DNA from: JAGRCP01 sp942490705
GTDB taxonomy: Bacteria; Chloroflexota; Anaerolineae; Caldilineales; Caldilineaceae
Length of the DNA stretch: 64,000 nucleotides
Reading direction: 5' to 3'
NCBI GenBank assembly: GCA_942490705.1
Contig: CALNXY010000006.1
Coordinates: 1-64,000 of the forward strand
Each line of letters begins with the position of its first letter. Position 1 is the stretch's first letter. Positions 46,109 to 55,832 of the stretch are shown here, in pieces. The translations under genes and the position numbers were made by a program. Below the pieces are notes generated by a model. It was not told the origin of the DNA, did not search any database, and saw only the letters and a program-made list of their open reading frames with translations.

Positions 46109-48046
46109 ATGGGTGCAGGCAAAGCCGGAGCGATACTCTTCGTAGCGCTGTCGCTCTGCGCCGGTCTGCTCTTCCTGACGGGCGGCTTTGCAACATCCAG
46201 CGCCCAGTCCGAGCCCACCGCGCCTACAGCCGGTGTTAACGATGAAATCGTCTTCATTGATGCCAATGGGTTTATCCGCGTCTTCGATTACGTGGATGAT
46301 GTGCCTCCTGAGACAGTTCGCTGGTATAGCCCGATTGGCGGGTTCGCCGACATCGCGCTGGGCGACGTCAACAACGACAGTGACATGGAGATTATTGGCG
46401 TCCGCGGCGGTCCGGAGGAAGGCGAACTGGTGATCTTCGATCCGGTCGTCGTTGACCCGAGCGCGCCCATCGATGGCGCGATCAACGGCATTCCCTGGGC
46501 CACGCTCTACACGCAGCCGATTCCAGGCGATCCGACCCTGGTCGCTGCAGGCAATTTGGTCGTCGATGTGCCGGGTGATGAGATTGTCTTTGGTTCGATC
46601 ATCACCGACGCCGTCGCCATTGATGATGATGCAATCTATCAGTTGACTGCGCTCCAGGGCACAACAAATCCGCCTACGGGCCAGGCTTGGCAACCCTTCG
46701 TCGACCAGGCCGAATATAAAGAAGAGTGGACATGGATTAACATCGGCAACATCGATGACCAAGGGCCGGAGGAGATCGCCCTGGTTGCCTATGAAGAAGG
46801 TTGGTTGCATCTCTACCGGGATCTGCTTGCCCCCCCCATCTTCGTGCGCGAGAACAAGAGTCGGCCCTGGCGGGCGGCAGTCATCGCGCCCTTCCGCTCG
46901 CGCAGCGATGGCCAGGACCTCGTCGCCATTCGCAATTCCCCGGCCGGCGTCGACAATTTCTGGTCCTTTGCCTATGACAATGGTCGCTTTCGCGATGACT
47001 ATTTCGAGAGCTTTTTTCCGCCGCCCGAGTACCTCTTCATGGCCAACGTAGATGTCACCGCCAGCAGTTTGGACGAGGCATTCATGCTGCGCAGCGTACC
47101 CGCAGGCGTGGTGATTCAACCCCGGCTTTTTTCGCGTGCCGGCGATGGCGACCCCGTATTGGAGCAGACCCTGGATGAAGACAACGGCTATCAAGCCGGA
47201 GCGGGCGGCAATATCGACGGCGACGCGGGTGAAGAAATTGTCATTATCCGCAATAACCGGCTGCGCATCTACCTGAATCCAGGCGCAGGCAGCAGCTTTG
47301 TCGATGTCGGGGTGGGCACCAACAGCCGTACCGTGCGCGTCGGGGATCTGGACGCTGGCGCACAACCGCTGCGCTTGGCCGTCAACCGTGATCTCATTCG
47401 CGATACGCTGGAACAGGACGCAGTACAGGTAGAGTTTGAGATCGACAACCAGGCCCTGGTCTTTGAACAGAGTCGAGGTGCAGCAATTCCATTTAGCGTC
47501 ACGGTCGAAGATAGCCCCAGCTGGGTTGAGGTGAAGACTTCGGCGCTGACCACGCCGGCGACGCTAGACGTACGCTTCAATGCCCGCGGCCTCACACCCG
47601 GCATTTACGTCACCACCATCATCCTGACCTCACCCGATCCCGATGTCACCAACTCGTCGGTACGCATTGCGGTCACGCTGGAGGTCGTCCCCGGCCTCAC
47701 CGTAGAGCCGCTCAGTGCAGGCTTTGTTTTCGTTCCCTGCGTCCGCCCCTTGGCCCCACAGGAACAGACCTTCAACGTGGGCGGCATTGAAGGGCTCGAC
47801 TATTCTGTACGCGTTGGCGAGGCGCGCAATGGTCTGGACTGGGTCACGGTAGCGTCGGCAACCGGGACGACGCCCGGCCAATTCGTGGTTACTGTCGATC
47901 CGGCTCCGCTTGCCACGAGCGACTTCTTTACCTCAACCATGACCGTTGATGCCGTGGACGAAGATGACAGCATCAGCCGGCGTGTCATCCCGTTCTACCT
48001 GCTCTGCGCCGAAGGCCAGACCATGCTGCCCCTGATTGCGCGCTAG
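46109..48046 (+). CDS. Secreted FG-GAP/propeller-like protein with immunoglobulin-like C-terminus
   Basis: 645 residues from the ATG at 46109 (GGAGAGG upstream). A signal peptide (FVALSLCAGLLFLTGGFATS) leads into FG-GAP-like repeats with weaker calcium loops than its neighbour (IALGDVNNDSDMEIIGV, GNIDDQGPEEIALVAY, GNIDGDAGEEIVIIR). From about residue 445 a BACON-like or P-pilus-type immunoglobulin region follows (PFSVTVEDSPSWVEV, PGIYVTTIILTSPDP). It ends in MLPLIAR, like the LIAR/FIAR endings of neighbours (the CotH protein ends YVPFIAR), so they may share a sorting or export signal. Confidence 0.8.
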   Translation: MGAGKAGAILFVALSLCAGLLFLTGGFATSSAQSEPTAPTAGVNDEIVFIDANGFIRVFDYVDDVPPETVRWYSPIGGFADIALGDVNNDSDMEIIGVRGGPEEGELVIFDPVVVDPSAPIDGAINGIPWATLYTQPIPGDPTLVAAGNLVVDVPGDEIVFGSIITDAVAIDDDAIYQLTALQGTTNPPTGQAWQPFVDQAEYKEEWTWINIGNIDDQGPEEIALVAYEEGWLHLYRDLLAPPIFVRENKSRPWRAAVIAPFRSRSDGQDLVAIRNSPAGVDNFWSFAYDNGRFRDDYFESFFPPPEYLFMANVDVTASSLDEAFMLRSVPAGVVIQPRLFSRAGDGDPVLEQTLDEDNGYQAGAGGNIDGDAGEEIVIIRNNRLRIYLNPGAGSSFVDVGVGTNSRTVRVGDLDAGAQPLRLAVNRDLIRDTLEQDAVQVEFEIDNQALVFEQSRGAAIPFSVTVEDSPSWVEVKTSALTTPATLDVRFNARGLTPGIYVTTIILTSPDPDVTNSSVRIAVTLEVVPGLTVEPLSAGFVFVPCVRPLAPQEQTFNVGGIEGLDYSVRVGEARNGLDWVTVASATGTTPGQFVVTVDPAPLATSDFFTSTMTVDAVDEDDSISRRVIPFYLLCAEGQTMLPLIAR

Positions 48047-48047
48047 G

Positions 48048-50393
48048 ATGGAGTCGCTGCAGAATGATTTGCCCGCCCCTGCCGCACTGACCGGCGAGCG
48101 GGCGCGTCCGCCGATCGGCGTCTGGATCGCCGGCGGACTGCTGCTGCTGACCCTCGGATTACTGCTTTGGGGCCTCAACATGCGGCGGGGGCTCAATCAT
48201 GACGAGCATCAGTTCATTGCCGGCGCTGCGCTGATGGCGCGTGACGGTCTGACCCCGTACGTCGATTTCCCCTCCTTCCACATGCCCCTGCTCAGCCAGG
48301 TCTATGCGCTACGCTTCCGCTTCTCGCCGGCGCTGCTGCTGACCGCACGTGCCGTCTCCGTCGTCAGCGCGTGGGTCACGCTGGGGCTCTTGCTCTGGCT
48401 CGGTTATCGGGTGCTGGCCCGACAAAGCGCGTGGTTGCGCCTACTCCACGGTGCAGCAGGCGCCACACTGTTGGCCTTCACGCCCCTCTTTGTCTACACC
48501 AGCGGTCGGGCCTGGAATCATGACCTCCCGGTGCTCCTGACCGTCATCGCGATCATCAACTTGATCGATGGCATGGCGCGCCCGTCCACTGGGCGCGTCA
48601 ATTGGCATGCCGTCATCGCCGGACTGATGCTGGGTCTGGCCATCATTACGCGTGCGTCATTCGCTCTGCTGATTCCTGCATTTCTGATCGGCTTCTGGCT
48701 CGGAACGCCTGGAACAAATGGGCAGCGGGTGCGATGTATTGCTTGGTTTGCGCTCGGCGGCGTGCTGGGCGCGCTGCCGGCCCTCCTCCTGCTGGCGAGG
48801 GATCCCCAGGCATTTCTCTTTGGCAACCTGACCTACGTGCAGCTCAACACGCTCTATTACCAGAGCCAGGCGGGCGATTATCCCGGCATGACGCTAGGCG
48901 GCAAGCTCGCTGTTTTTGCAGAGCTGATGGTGCAACAGGCGGCCAATCTGTTGCCGCTGTTGCTCTTTGCCGGCGCCGCGGCCTGGGCCTGGCTGCGCGG
49001 GACAAGCGGCCAGCGCCGCCAGCTCGCTGTGCTGATTCTGTTGGTGCTATTGGCGCTAGCCGGCGCGCTGGCCGCCACCCCCGCCCAAACCCAATACTTT
49101 TACGTGCTGCTGCCGCTTGCCGTGCTGGGGGCGCTCTATGCGGTGGGCATGTGGCCATGGCCACAGCAACGCTGGGGCGTGGGCGCGGTAGCAGGCGCGG
49201 CGTTGATCGCGCTGCTGCTCACGGGCCGTGCCTACGCGCCCGGCCTGGCCATCGTTGCCCAGCCGGATGAGTGGGTCCCACGCAAAATCCACGCCCGGGG
49301 TGAGCTGATTGCCGGGCTCGCCGGCACAGATTCACCCGTTCTGACCCTCAGCCCAATCCACATTCTGGAAGGCGGACTGCCCATTTATCCAGCCTTTGCT
49401 ACCGGCCCCTTTGCCTGGCGCGTTGCCGATCTGGTCGACCCTGCCACACGGTCCGCCCGCCACCTGGTCGGGCCTAGTGATTTGGAGACACTGCTGATCG
49501 AGCCGCCGCGTGCGCTCCTCACCGGTCTCGACAATGACGACGAGCTGGAAGAAGCGCCCCTGGTTGCCTATGCTGAAGAAAATAGCTATCTACCCGTCAA
49601 CCTGCCGGACGACGGTACGCTCTGGCTCTCCCCCCTGGCCGACTGGGGCGGACTCGTCCAGCTTGGCGCCGTGCACCTGCCTCAGACAGCGCTGCTGCCG
49701 GGTGAGGAGACCGTTGTGACCCTCTACCTCCAGGCCCTCACGTCCATGACGCAGGATTTCAACCTGCTCGTGCGACTTGTTGGTGCCGCGGGCGAGGAAC
49801 TTTGGCGTGCGGATGGCTGGCCCTATGGCGCGCCGACCTCAGCCTGGGTCGTGGGCGACGTCCGCCCTGACGGCTACGCGATCGCCCTACCGGCCGATAC
49901 CGCGCCCGGTCTCTACAAGCTGGAGGCATCTCTCTATGAGCCTGCGACTCTTGACCCCGTGGGCGCGCCGGTTACGGCAGGCGTGCTGCGCGTAGGCGAA
50001 CCATTGCCGGCAGGCCCGGTTCAGGCAACGTTTGATGACAGCATTCAGCTTCACGACACTCAGATCAGCGTCACGCCGGACGGGCTTGCAGTCGACCTGC
50101 TCTGGCAGTCCGATGCGCGACCGCCGGCCGATCTGGTCCGCTTCGTCCAGGTGCTCGACGACGCCGGCCAGGTCGTGGCCCAACAGGACGGTTCGGTTAT
50201 GAATGGGTTTTTGCCCACGCAGGATTGGCCCCTTGACTGGCCCATCCGCGACCAGGTGATGCTCGCCGCGCCATCGGGTGACTTCACCGTCATCACCGGC
50301 TTCTATGATGCAGCAACACAGACGCGTCTCCCCGTATCTGTCGGCGGGGAAGAGGCGGGGGATCACGCTGTGGTGAGCGGCTCAGGGAAGTGA
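48048..50393 (+). CDS. GT39/GT83-like membrane glycosyltransferase with C-terminal beta domain
   Basis: 781 residues from the ATG at 48048, one base after the preceding stop. A GT-C fold: N-terminal helix, then MRRGLNHDEHQFIAGAALMA with the acidic catalytic motif in the first outer loop, and YVDFPSFHMPLL. About ten more membrane helices run to about residue 420. The C-terminal 300 residues are soluble and outside, with beta-rich segments (VTLYLQALTSMTQDFNLLVR, LPADTAPGLYKLEASLYEP). Such enzymes move sugars from polyprenyl phosphates to surface proteins. Tight coupling to the FG-GAP gene suggests that protein is a substrate, but this is inferred. Confidence 0.85.
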   Translation: MESLQNDLPAPAALTGERARPPIGVWIAGGLLLLTLGLLLWGLNMRRGLNHDEHQFIAGAALMARDGLTPYVDFPSFHMPLLSQVYALRFRFSPALLLTARAVSVVSAWVTLGLLLWLGYRVLARQSAWLRLLHGAAGATLLAFTPLFVYTSGRAWNHDLPVLLTVIAIINLIDGMARPSTGRVNWHAVIAGLMLGLAIITRASFALLIPAFLIGFWLGTPGTNGQRVRCIAWFALGGVLGALPALLLLARDPQAFLFGNLTYVQLNTLYYQSQAGDYPGMTLGGKLAVFAELMVQQAANLLPLLLFAGAAAWAWLRGTSGQRRQLAVLILLVLLALAGALAATPAQTQYFYVLLPLAVLGALYAVGMWPWPQQRWGVGAVAGAALIALLLTGRAYAPGLAIVAQPDEWVPRKIHARGELIAGLAGTDSPVLTLSPIHILEGGLPIYPAFATGPFAWRVADLVDPATRSARHLVGPSDLETLLIEPPRALLTGLDNDDELEEAPLVAYAEENSYLPVNLPDDGTLWLSPLADWGGLVQLGAVHLPQTALLPGEETVVTLYLQALTSMTQDFNLLVRLVGAAGEELWRADGWPYGAPTSAWVVGDVRPDGYAIALPADTAPGLYKLEASLYEPATLDPVGAPVTAGVLRVGEPLPAGPVQATFDDSIQLHDTQISVTPDGLAVDLLWQSDARPPADLVRFVQVLDDAGQVVAQQDGSVMNGFLPTQDWPLDWPIRDQVMLAAPSGDFTVITGFYDAATQTRLPVSVGGEEAGDHAVVSGSGK

Positions 50394-50436
50394 GCGGCTC
50401 AGTGGATTAGTCAGCACGCCACACGCTGCATCAACC

Positions 50437-50712
50437 CTAGCGAGGCGAATTGTCGTGACTGGAATCGCCCCAGCGCCACCGAGGCGGCTCGCCCTTGGCA
50501 TAGCAGATGGCGATGAGCGCGGCACTGGAGATGATCATTGAAGCAATAAAGGCGAGCGGGTAGTCGACCGGGTTGAAGAAGATCGACAGCGCGATCACAG
50601 CCACGATGAAGAGGATCAGTACCGCCCACCCCTGCCACGTGATCGGGAAACCCCAGCCCCAGCCATACTTTTTAGCCGGAAACCAGTATGATTGGGAGTT
50701 ACTTTCGTGCAT
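50437..50712 (-). CDS. Small membrane protein, conserved hypothetical
   Basis: 91 residues with an aromatic cytosolic start (YWFPAKKYGWGWGFPITWQG) followed by two membrane helices (AVLILFIVAVIALSIFF, LAFIASMIISSAALIAICY) and a basic tail rich in Trp/Arg. The YGWGWG motif recurs in small proteins of diverse bacteria without assigned function. It is convergent with the GT39-like gene. Confidence 0.75.
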   Translation of the reverse strand: MHESNSQSYWFPAKKYGWGWGFPITWQGWAVLILFIVAVIALSIFFNPVDYPLAFIASMIISSAALIAICYAKGEPPRWRWGDSSHDNSPR

Positions 50713-50931
50713 AGGGCCCTCGCGGAATGAATGGACACGTATGACCTGCCAGGATCTTACTGGCAGACCTGTCGCCGCGTCAATTGTGCGCGGAGATCAT
50801 GACTGCCCGGTCGGCCACTCGATAGAACGCTGATGAAACGGGATGAGGCGGATTGCCGCGGGTTTTGTCGCCACATTCGCAGCACAAAATCCAATCAGTG
50901 TGCTACGGACCGTCACACGCACTCTACCCGA

Positions 50932-53061
50932 TTACAGCAATTCGATCAGTCGACGCCGCAGGTCATCGCCGGCCGCAACGATCACGGCCGACCGATAAAG
51001 CCGTTCGAAATGGGGTAGATCACAGAGCGCCAGCGCGGTTTCACGGGCCAGATCCGGCGGCAGCAGGGCGTGAAAGCGGCCCAAATCGAGGAAGGGTTCC
51101 AGGCGAGGGAGCAGATAGTGCAGCGCGCGCTGTGCCTCCGCTTCGCGCCAGGGCGGTAATGCCGCAAGCGCCGCCGGCAACCGCAGGCAAATTGGGGAGA
51201 CGACATCGACCCGCGATAGCGCGTCATCATGGTCTCCCAGGTAATCTTCCGCCCTGCCCCTCGCGTGAGAAGTGACTTGCCTCTGCAGGAGCTGTGCCAA
51301 GAGCGTGCCATAGACTTCGCCCCAGAAGTGAAACAGCAAGCTCTCGCCTTCGCCCGCGACCAGCGTCAAGCTGTTGGGCGGCAGGCCCAGCGAGGCAGCC
51401 ATGGCCAGGCTCACGTCAAGGGGCAGGGCAAAGGGTGCAGCGGCAAAGCGGCCCGAGTCCAAATCAGCCCCTGTCGCTCGGCTCCGTACCCCCAGTCGAC
51501 GCCCGTCGCGCCAGAGCACTTCCACCAGGCGGCCACCCAGGAGCAGCGTTTCTCCCGGTTGGCGAAATCGCTCGGTGGTGGCCAGCACGCGACCGCTAAA
51601 CGCGTCCACGACCTCTGCTCTGCGAGGATCAGCGCCGATATTGCTGTAGATCTCGTGTGCGTCGAGCAATTCGTCCAGCGCAGGACCAGGCCGCCACTCG
51701 CTCGGTCGGCCCTGGCGCAGATAACCAGTTTGCACCAGTTCCCCGACCAGAGAGCGCAGCGCCTCTGTGGCCAAGGGCTCAGGCGCAATGCGAGCGATAT
51801 CGGCCAGCCGCACGGCCCCGGTAGGGCTCTGCTTGAGGCGACTAAAGATCTGCTGCACGAGTACCGAGGGGCGAAAGTGATAAGTCAACGGGTCCGCCTC
51901 GTCAATCTCTCCGCGGGCCAGGTCGAGCAAAGCGTGAAAACGCAGGGCCTCAAGCGGCGTTCGGTGGAGACAAAGGACACGCGTCTTCTCACGGCGGCGT
52001 CCGCCCCGCCCAATGCGTTGTAGAAATGAAGAGAGTGATGGCGGCGGCCCCAACAGGATCACGTCGTCAACGGTCCCGATATCGATGCCCAGTTCCAGGG
52101 TTGATGTGCAAACACAAACAGCCGTCTTGGCCGCCGTGAAATCTGTCTCGACCTGGCGCCGCAACTTGGGATCCAGATTCGAATAGTGAACCAGGACTTT
52201 GGCATCAAAAGGCAGTGCAGTGCGCAGATAGGCTGCGGTTGCCTCCACCTCATTGCGCGTGTTGCAAAAGAGCAGCATCTTGCGACTGCCCTGCGCCCCC
52301 GCTGCGCGTGCACCGATTTGCGCCGGCAATGCTTCAAGTTGCGGCAGCGCGCTCGTCGCGGCATCCACCGTACGTCGGCCGGGTGCGCGTACGATGACGA
52401 CATCGTCCTCCTCCCCCAGAAAGCGTGCGGCCACGCCGGCCGGATCTGGAACGGTTGCCGAAAGCGCCAAGCGTTGTAATGGAACAACGCTTGTTTCGGG
52501 CTGGGTCGTAGCGTGATAATCACGAATTTGGTCAATGCGCTCCAGCAGGCAGCGCAGATGATCGCCGCGTGGCGTGCCGTCGAAGAGATGCACCTCATCG
52601 ATCACGACTGCGCTGAGGTTGCCAAAGAGACGCGGGGCGCGGGTCAAGAGGGAATCCGTCGATTCAGGCGTTGTGATTAGCAACGCAGGCGGCGCGCCCA
52701 TGGCAAGCCCGGGCGCATCGGCCGTTTTCATATCCATCGCAATGCCCAATGCCGCCAGTGGGGGCGTTAGCCTGGCATAGAGATCGCTCGTCAATGCACG
52801 GGTCGGGCAGATGTAGAGAATGCGCAGCGTTGGCGGCGCCGGCGGGCGAGCAAAACCTTGATTCAGCAAACGCTCGATCAGCGGGGCCACGGCCGCTTCG
52901 GTTTTGCCGGCTGCGGTTGCAGCCATCATTAGGGTCGAACGCCCGGCCAGCAGTGGCGGTAGGGCAAGGCGCTGGATTTCTGTGAAGTTACCGTGACGTG
53001 CAAAGAAGTGGGGCCAGGTGCGGCGCAGTTGTCGACGCAAACTTTGCGGGTCGGCGGTCAT
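50932..53061 (-). CDS. Lhr/BrxHI-like DEAD/DEAH-box helicase
   Basis: A 709-residue superfamily-2 helicase. Motif I is LMMAATAAGKTEAAV, motif II is VVIDEVHLFDGTPRG (DEVH), motif III is LALSATVPDP, motif V is CTSTLELGIDIGTVD and motif VI is IQRIGRGGRRREKTRV. After the two RecA domains a short Lhr-type winged-helix region follows (LADIARIAPEPLATEALRSL). It lacks the long C-terminal extension of full Lhr. It is the last gene of a four-gene unit, overlapping the ATPase upstream by four bases. In BREX, a similar helicase (BrxHI) is paired with BrxD. It probably translocates on or unwinds nucleic acid. Confidence 0.88.
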   Translation of the reverse strand: MTADPQSLRRQLRRTWPHFFARHGNFTEIQRLALPPLLAGRSTLMMAATAAGKTEAAVAPLIERLLNQGFARPPAPPTLRILYICPTRALTSDLYARLTPPLAALGIAMDMKTADAPGLAMGAPPALLITTPESTDSLLTRAPRLFGNLSAVVIDEVHLFDGTPRGDHLRCLLERIDQIRDYHATTQPETSVVPLQRLALSATVPDPAGVAARFLGEEDDVVIVRAPGRRTVDAATSALPQLEALPAQIGARAAGAQGSRKMLLFCNTRNEVEATAAYLRTALPFDAKVLVHYSNLDPKLRRQVETDFTAAKTAVCVCTSTLELGIDIGTVDDVILLGPPPSLSSFLQRIGRGGRRREKTRVLCLHRTPLEALRFHALLDLARGEIDEADPLTYHFRPSVLVQQIFSRLKQSPTGAVRLADIARIAPEPLATEALRSLVGELVQTGYLRQGRPSEWRPGPALDELLDAHEIYSNIGADPRRAEVVDAFSGRVLATTERFRQPGETLLLGGRLVEVLWRDGRRLGVRSRATGADLDSGRFAAAPFALPLDVSLAMAASLGLPPNSLTLVAGEGESLLFHFWGEVYGTLLAQLLQRQVTSHARGRAEDYLGDHDDALSRVDVVSPICLRLPAALAALPPWREAEAQRALHYLLPRLEPFLDLGRFHALLPPDLARETALALCDLPHFERLYRSAVIVAAGDDLRRRLIELL

Positions 53062-54470
53062 GGTCGCACGGTGCGACGCAACTCGTCCAGGAGTGCAGCG
53101 GGGTTGTAGTCCGGGTAGAGATAGAGGAGGTCGAATAGCTCTACGCCCAGGCGAACAGTGCCGCGAATGCTCAGATGATTGCTGCGCATACCTAAGGCCA
53201 GTTCTTCGGCCGCGCCCCGTCGAATCTGGCGCTGACGTTCATCGATTGGGTAGCTGTAGGCCAGTGCATGATAAGCCATGACCTTTTCCAGATATTGGCC
53301 AACCTCCTGCGGCGTGTGATGAGGCGCCAGGTCGAGCACCTGATCTTGACGCAACCACTGATCCAGTGGCATGGCCTGATCGCTCCGGGTGACGGTGAAG
53401 AGGAAGAAAAGAGATTGACGGTCTGAATAGGCCAGCGGATAGTCGCGAAAACGATGTTGGGGAAATACCCCAGGCTGAATTTGCGCCTGCCGTTCCTGTA
53501 GCGCGGCATAGGTAACCGCGGCAAAAAACAGGCTGGCCTTGGGGCGCTGATAGGGCAGGAGGAGTGAGTAACTCTCGGCCTCGTCAATCAGGACACAGAG
53601 CCCGCTATAGCCGGCCAGGCGCGCAAGCACGCTCATGCCGCTGAGCATGTACGCGATTTGGCGGGCGTTATGGCCGACGCGGTAGATACTCGGAAACTTA
53701 CTCTTTGGGGGCGCGCCCCGGTTCATGCGCTTGACGCGCCGCCCACCCATCAGCCAATCCGCCCATGCTTGTTGCTTGCGCGACGAGGCGGTGTTGGCAT
53801 AGGCATAAAGACCGACCGACAGCGGATCATTCTCCACATCGGTCAGCGCCATCAGCTGCTCGCGCACACGCGGACGCGCCGCGGCTGCCGCCAACAGCGG
53901 ACCCAGGCCGCGCTCATCCGTGTCCGGATAGCGCAGATTGCGCATGAGGCTGCCGTAGATATCGAAGCTGCGATGGGGCGGCAACTCCAGCAGGTCAAGG
54001 CTCGTTGCCGCAACCAGAAAATTACGACGCAATCCTTCTTGTGCGCTCAGCTCGACCAGGTGGGTTTTGCCAAAGCCATAATCGCCGATGACGGCAAAGG
54101 CTGCGCCGCCTTCGCTGTGCGCGCGATTGAGGCCATCGACGAGCCGGGCGCGTTCATCGGTCAGGCCGACGGTCAGCTCTTCGGCGTGGCGGGCGGGAGC
54201 GATGCCCACGCGCAAGGCTTCGATCAGTTGTCGGGCATCGTATTGGGATTCAGCCATGAGTGGTAACTCGAAAGTTTGGTCCGGTTGAGTCAGACTGGCT
54301 TGCGGATCAGTACGTTCCGCGTGAAGCGGCGTCTGGCCCTCAAATTCAAGACGGGGCCGGCGAAAACGCAGCCCACTCTCAAAACGCACCAACCACTCGC
54401 TGCCGCTCCGAAAGACGGCTGTGATCACCCCAGGACCGTATTGCGGATGGAAAACAGATTCACCGATCAT
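53058..54470 (-). CDS. BrxD-like P-loop ATPase with CarD/Tudor-like N-terminal domain
   Basis: A 470-residue protein. Residues about 1-50 (SVFHPQYGPGVITAVF, WLVRFESGLRFRRPRLEF) resemble the CarD/UvrD-tail Tudor-like fold that contacts RNA polymerase. The ATPase domain has Walker A GDYGFGKTH and Walker B CVLIDEAESYSLL, with the DUF2791/BrxD-type context DARQLIEALRVGIAP before it. FFLFTVTRSDQA is a sensor-like strand. It shows only modest likeness to the neighbouring ATPase, so the two are not recent duplicates. It overlaps the helicase by four bases, implying a fixed ratio. Confidence 0.82.
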   Translation of the reverse strand: MIGESVFHPQYGPGVITAVFRSGSEWLVRFESGLRFRRPRLEFEGQTPLHAERTDPQASLTQPDQTFELPLMAESQYDARQLIEALRVGIAPARHAEELTVGLTDERARLVDGLNRAHSEGGAAFAVIGDYGFGKTHLVELSAQEGLRRNFLVAATSLDLLELPPHRSFDIYGSLMRNLRYPDTDERGLGPLLAAAAARPRVREQLMALTDVENDPLSVGLYAYANTASSRKQQAWADWLMGGRRVKRMNRGAPPKSKFPSIYRVGHNARQIAYMLSGMSVLARLAGYSGLCVLIDEAESYSLLLPYQRPKASLFFAAVTYAALQERQAQIQPGVFPQHRFRDYPLAYSDRQSLFFLFTVTRSDQAMPLDQWLRQDQVLDLAPHHTPQEVGQYLEKVMAYHALAYSYPIDERQRQIRRGAAEELALGMRSNHLSIRGTVRLGVELFDLLYLYPDYNPAALLDELRRTVRP

Positions 54471-54527
54471 GGCGGCTTTGGGTCATGATGATTTTGGATC
54501 ATGACGAAGAGTGCGGGTGCTGGAAGC

Positions 54528-55820
54528 TCAATAGGGCGCCGTCTCATCGGCGTCGAGCTGATCGATTTGGCCGCGTACAATGGCAATGGCTTCCTTCTCT
54601 TCGAGCAGATGCTCTTCGGTGGCATGCTGTCGCGCCAGTTCCGTGACGAACGCTTTGACAAAGATACGCCGATGGCTAATGTCCAAAAACACATCCCGGG
54701 CAACGTTGGCGAGAATCGCAGCATTGGCATATTGGATCTGGGTGTCAAGCTCAACGTTGAAGGCCGTGCCATAGATAGGAATCAGCTTCTCGCCAATGGC
54801 CAGCAGCAGGTCATTCTCGTCCAAATCCAGGTGGTCGAGGCTAATCTGTGGGCTGAAATGGTTGGTACGGGAGAAACGTCCGGGCGCACGCACGCGCTGC
54901 TGCAAGGCCGGGTAGCGGGGCACGATGTCGTGAATAAACTGAGGCGGTACGGCATAGATGAACATCGCGCCGGGCAGCTCTTCGCGACAGCGATCAATTA
55001 CTTCGCGCAAGTTGTCCGTCGCCAGCTTCTCAGCCTTGCCGCCGATGCTTGCCATGCGATCCACCTCGTCGAAGAGCAGGATCAGACCGCTGTAAGATAG
55101 GGCGTGAATGGTCTGACTAAGCGAGCGCAACATGCGAAAGGCATTGGGACGCGTGATCTTGCCGGTCACGCCCACAGTACGCAGCAGTTTCGTATCATCG
55201 GGCGTCGTCGTGGCGCCGGTGAGCCAACGCGTCAGCGAGTCCAGAAGGTCTTCCTGATCGCGGAGCAAGGCGTCAAAATAGGCCAGGATCGCGTTTTTAT
55301 AGGCAAGACTGTCGATAAAGGAGGCCTCGATGGTGTCGACCAGTCCCCGGTAATTGGGATGATTCAACGTCTCCAGGCCAAGCTGGCCGTCAACATTGCT
55401 CCCCAAAATCATTTTGCGCAGCGTCCCTTCGAGGAAGCGGGGCAGGCCACGTTCGTCCGAACTCTCGACCGCATCGTCATGCCAGATCAGGTTACGCGCC
55501 ACGGCAGCATAGACGAGCCTTTGGTCATTGTACGGCGTCTCAACCGGACTGAGATCCACCTTGGCGACGGCAAAGCCGCGACGCCAGGCAATGTCACGCA
55601 CGCAATAGAGGAAATGACTCTTGCCGCTGCCATAATCGCCAACGATCATCTTGTACGCGGCGCCGCCGCTTTGGAGGTATGACGAGAGGTAATACTCATC
55701 GAGTGCGTCCAAAAGCGATTGGTTGCCCACATTGAAGTGGCTCACGCCCCGCTCGGGCGGCGTACCGGAACTGCCCAAGACCTCAATGATATGACGGGCT
55801 TCACGTTGGGAAAGCGTCAT
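54528..55820 (-). CDS. BrxD-like P-loop ATPase (DUF2791 type)
   Basis: A 430-residue protein. It opens with SQREARHIIEVLGSSGTPPE and RGVSHFNVG, the typical BrxD N-terminus. Walker A is KMIVGDYGSGKSHFLY, Walker B is GLILLFDEVDRM, and an AAA-type sensor follows (AMFIYAVPPQF). ADNLREVIDRCREELPG-like helices (ATDNLREVIDRC) lie between. In BREX systems BrxD partners a helicase and is needed for phage exclusion in some types. Here it lies 57 bases before a second ATPase gene and 12 bases after the hypothetical gene, all on one strand. Confidence 0.85.
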   Translation of the reverse strand: MTLSQREARHIIEVLGSSGTPPERGVSHFNVGNQSLLDALDEYYLSSYLQSGGAAYKMIVGDYGSGKSHFLYCVRDIAWRRGFAVAKVDLSPVETPYNDQRLVYAAVARNLIWHDDAVESSDERGLPRFLEGTLRKMILGSNVDGQLGLETLNHPNYRGLVDTIEASFIDSLAYKNAILAYFDALLRDQEDLLDSLTRWLTGATTTPDDTKLLRTVGVTGKITRPNAFRMLRSLSQTIHALSYSGLILLFDEVDRMASIGGKAEKLATDNLREVIDRCREELPGAMFIYAVPPQFIHDIVPRYPALQQRVRAPGRFSRTNHFSPQISLDHLDLDENDLLLAIGEKLIPIYGTAFNVELDTQIQYANAAILANVARDVFLDISHRRIFVKAFVTELARQHATEEHLLEEKEAIAIVRGQIDQLDADETAPY

Positions 55821-55832
55821 GACGCGGCCTGT

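Noticed and set aside
43804..47365. Long minus-strand reading frames of 364 and 481 residues (43,804-44,898 and 45,920-47,365)
   Set aside because: They are antisense shadows of the FG-GAP repeat genes, whose GC-rich codons avoid stops. They have no recognisable family.
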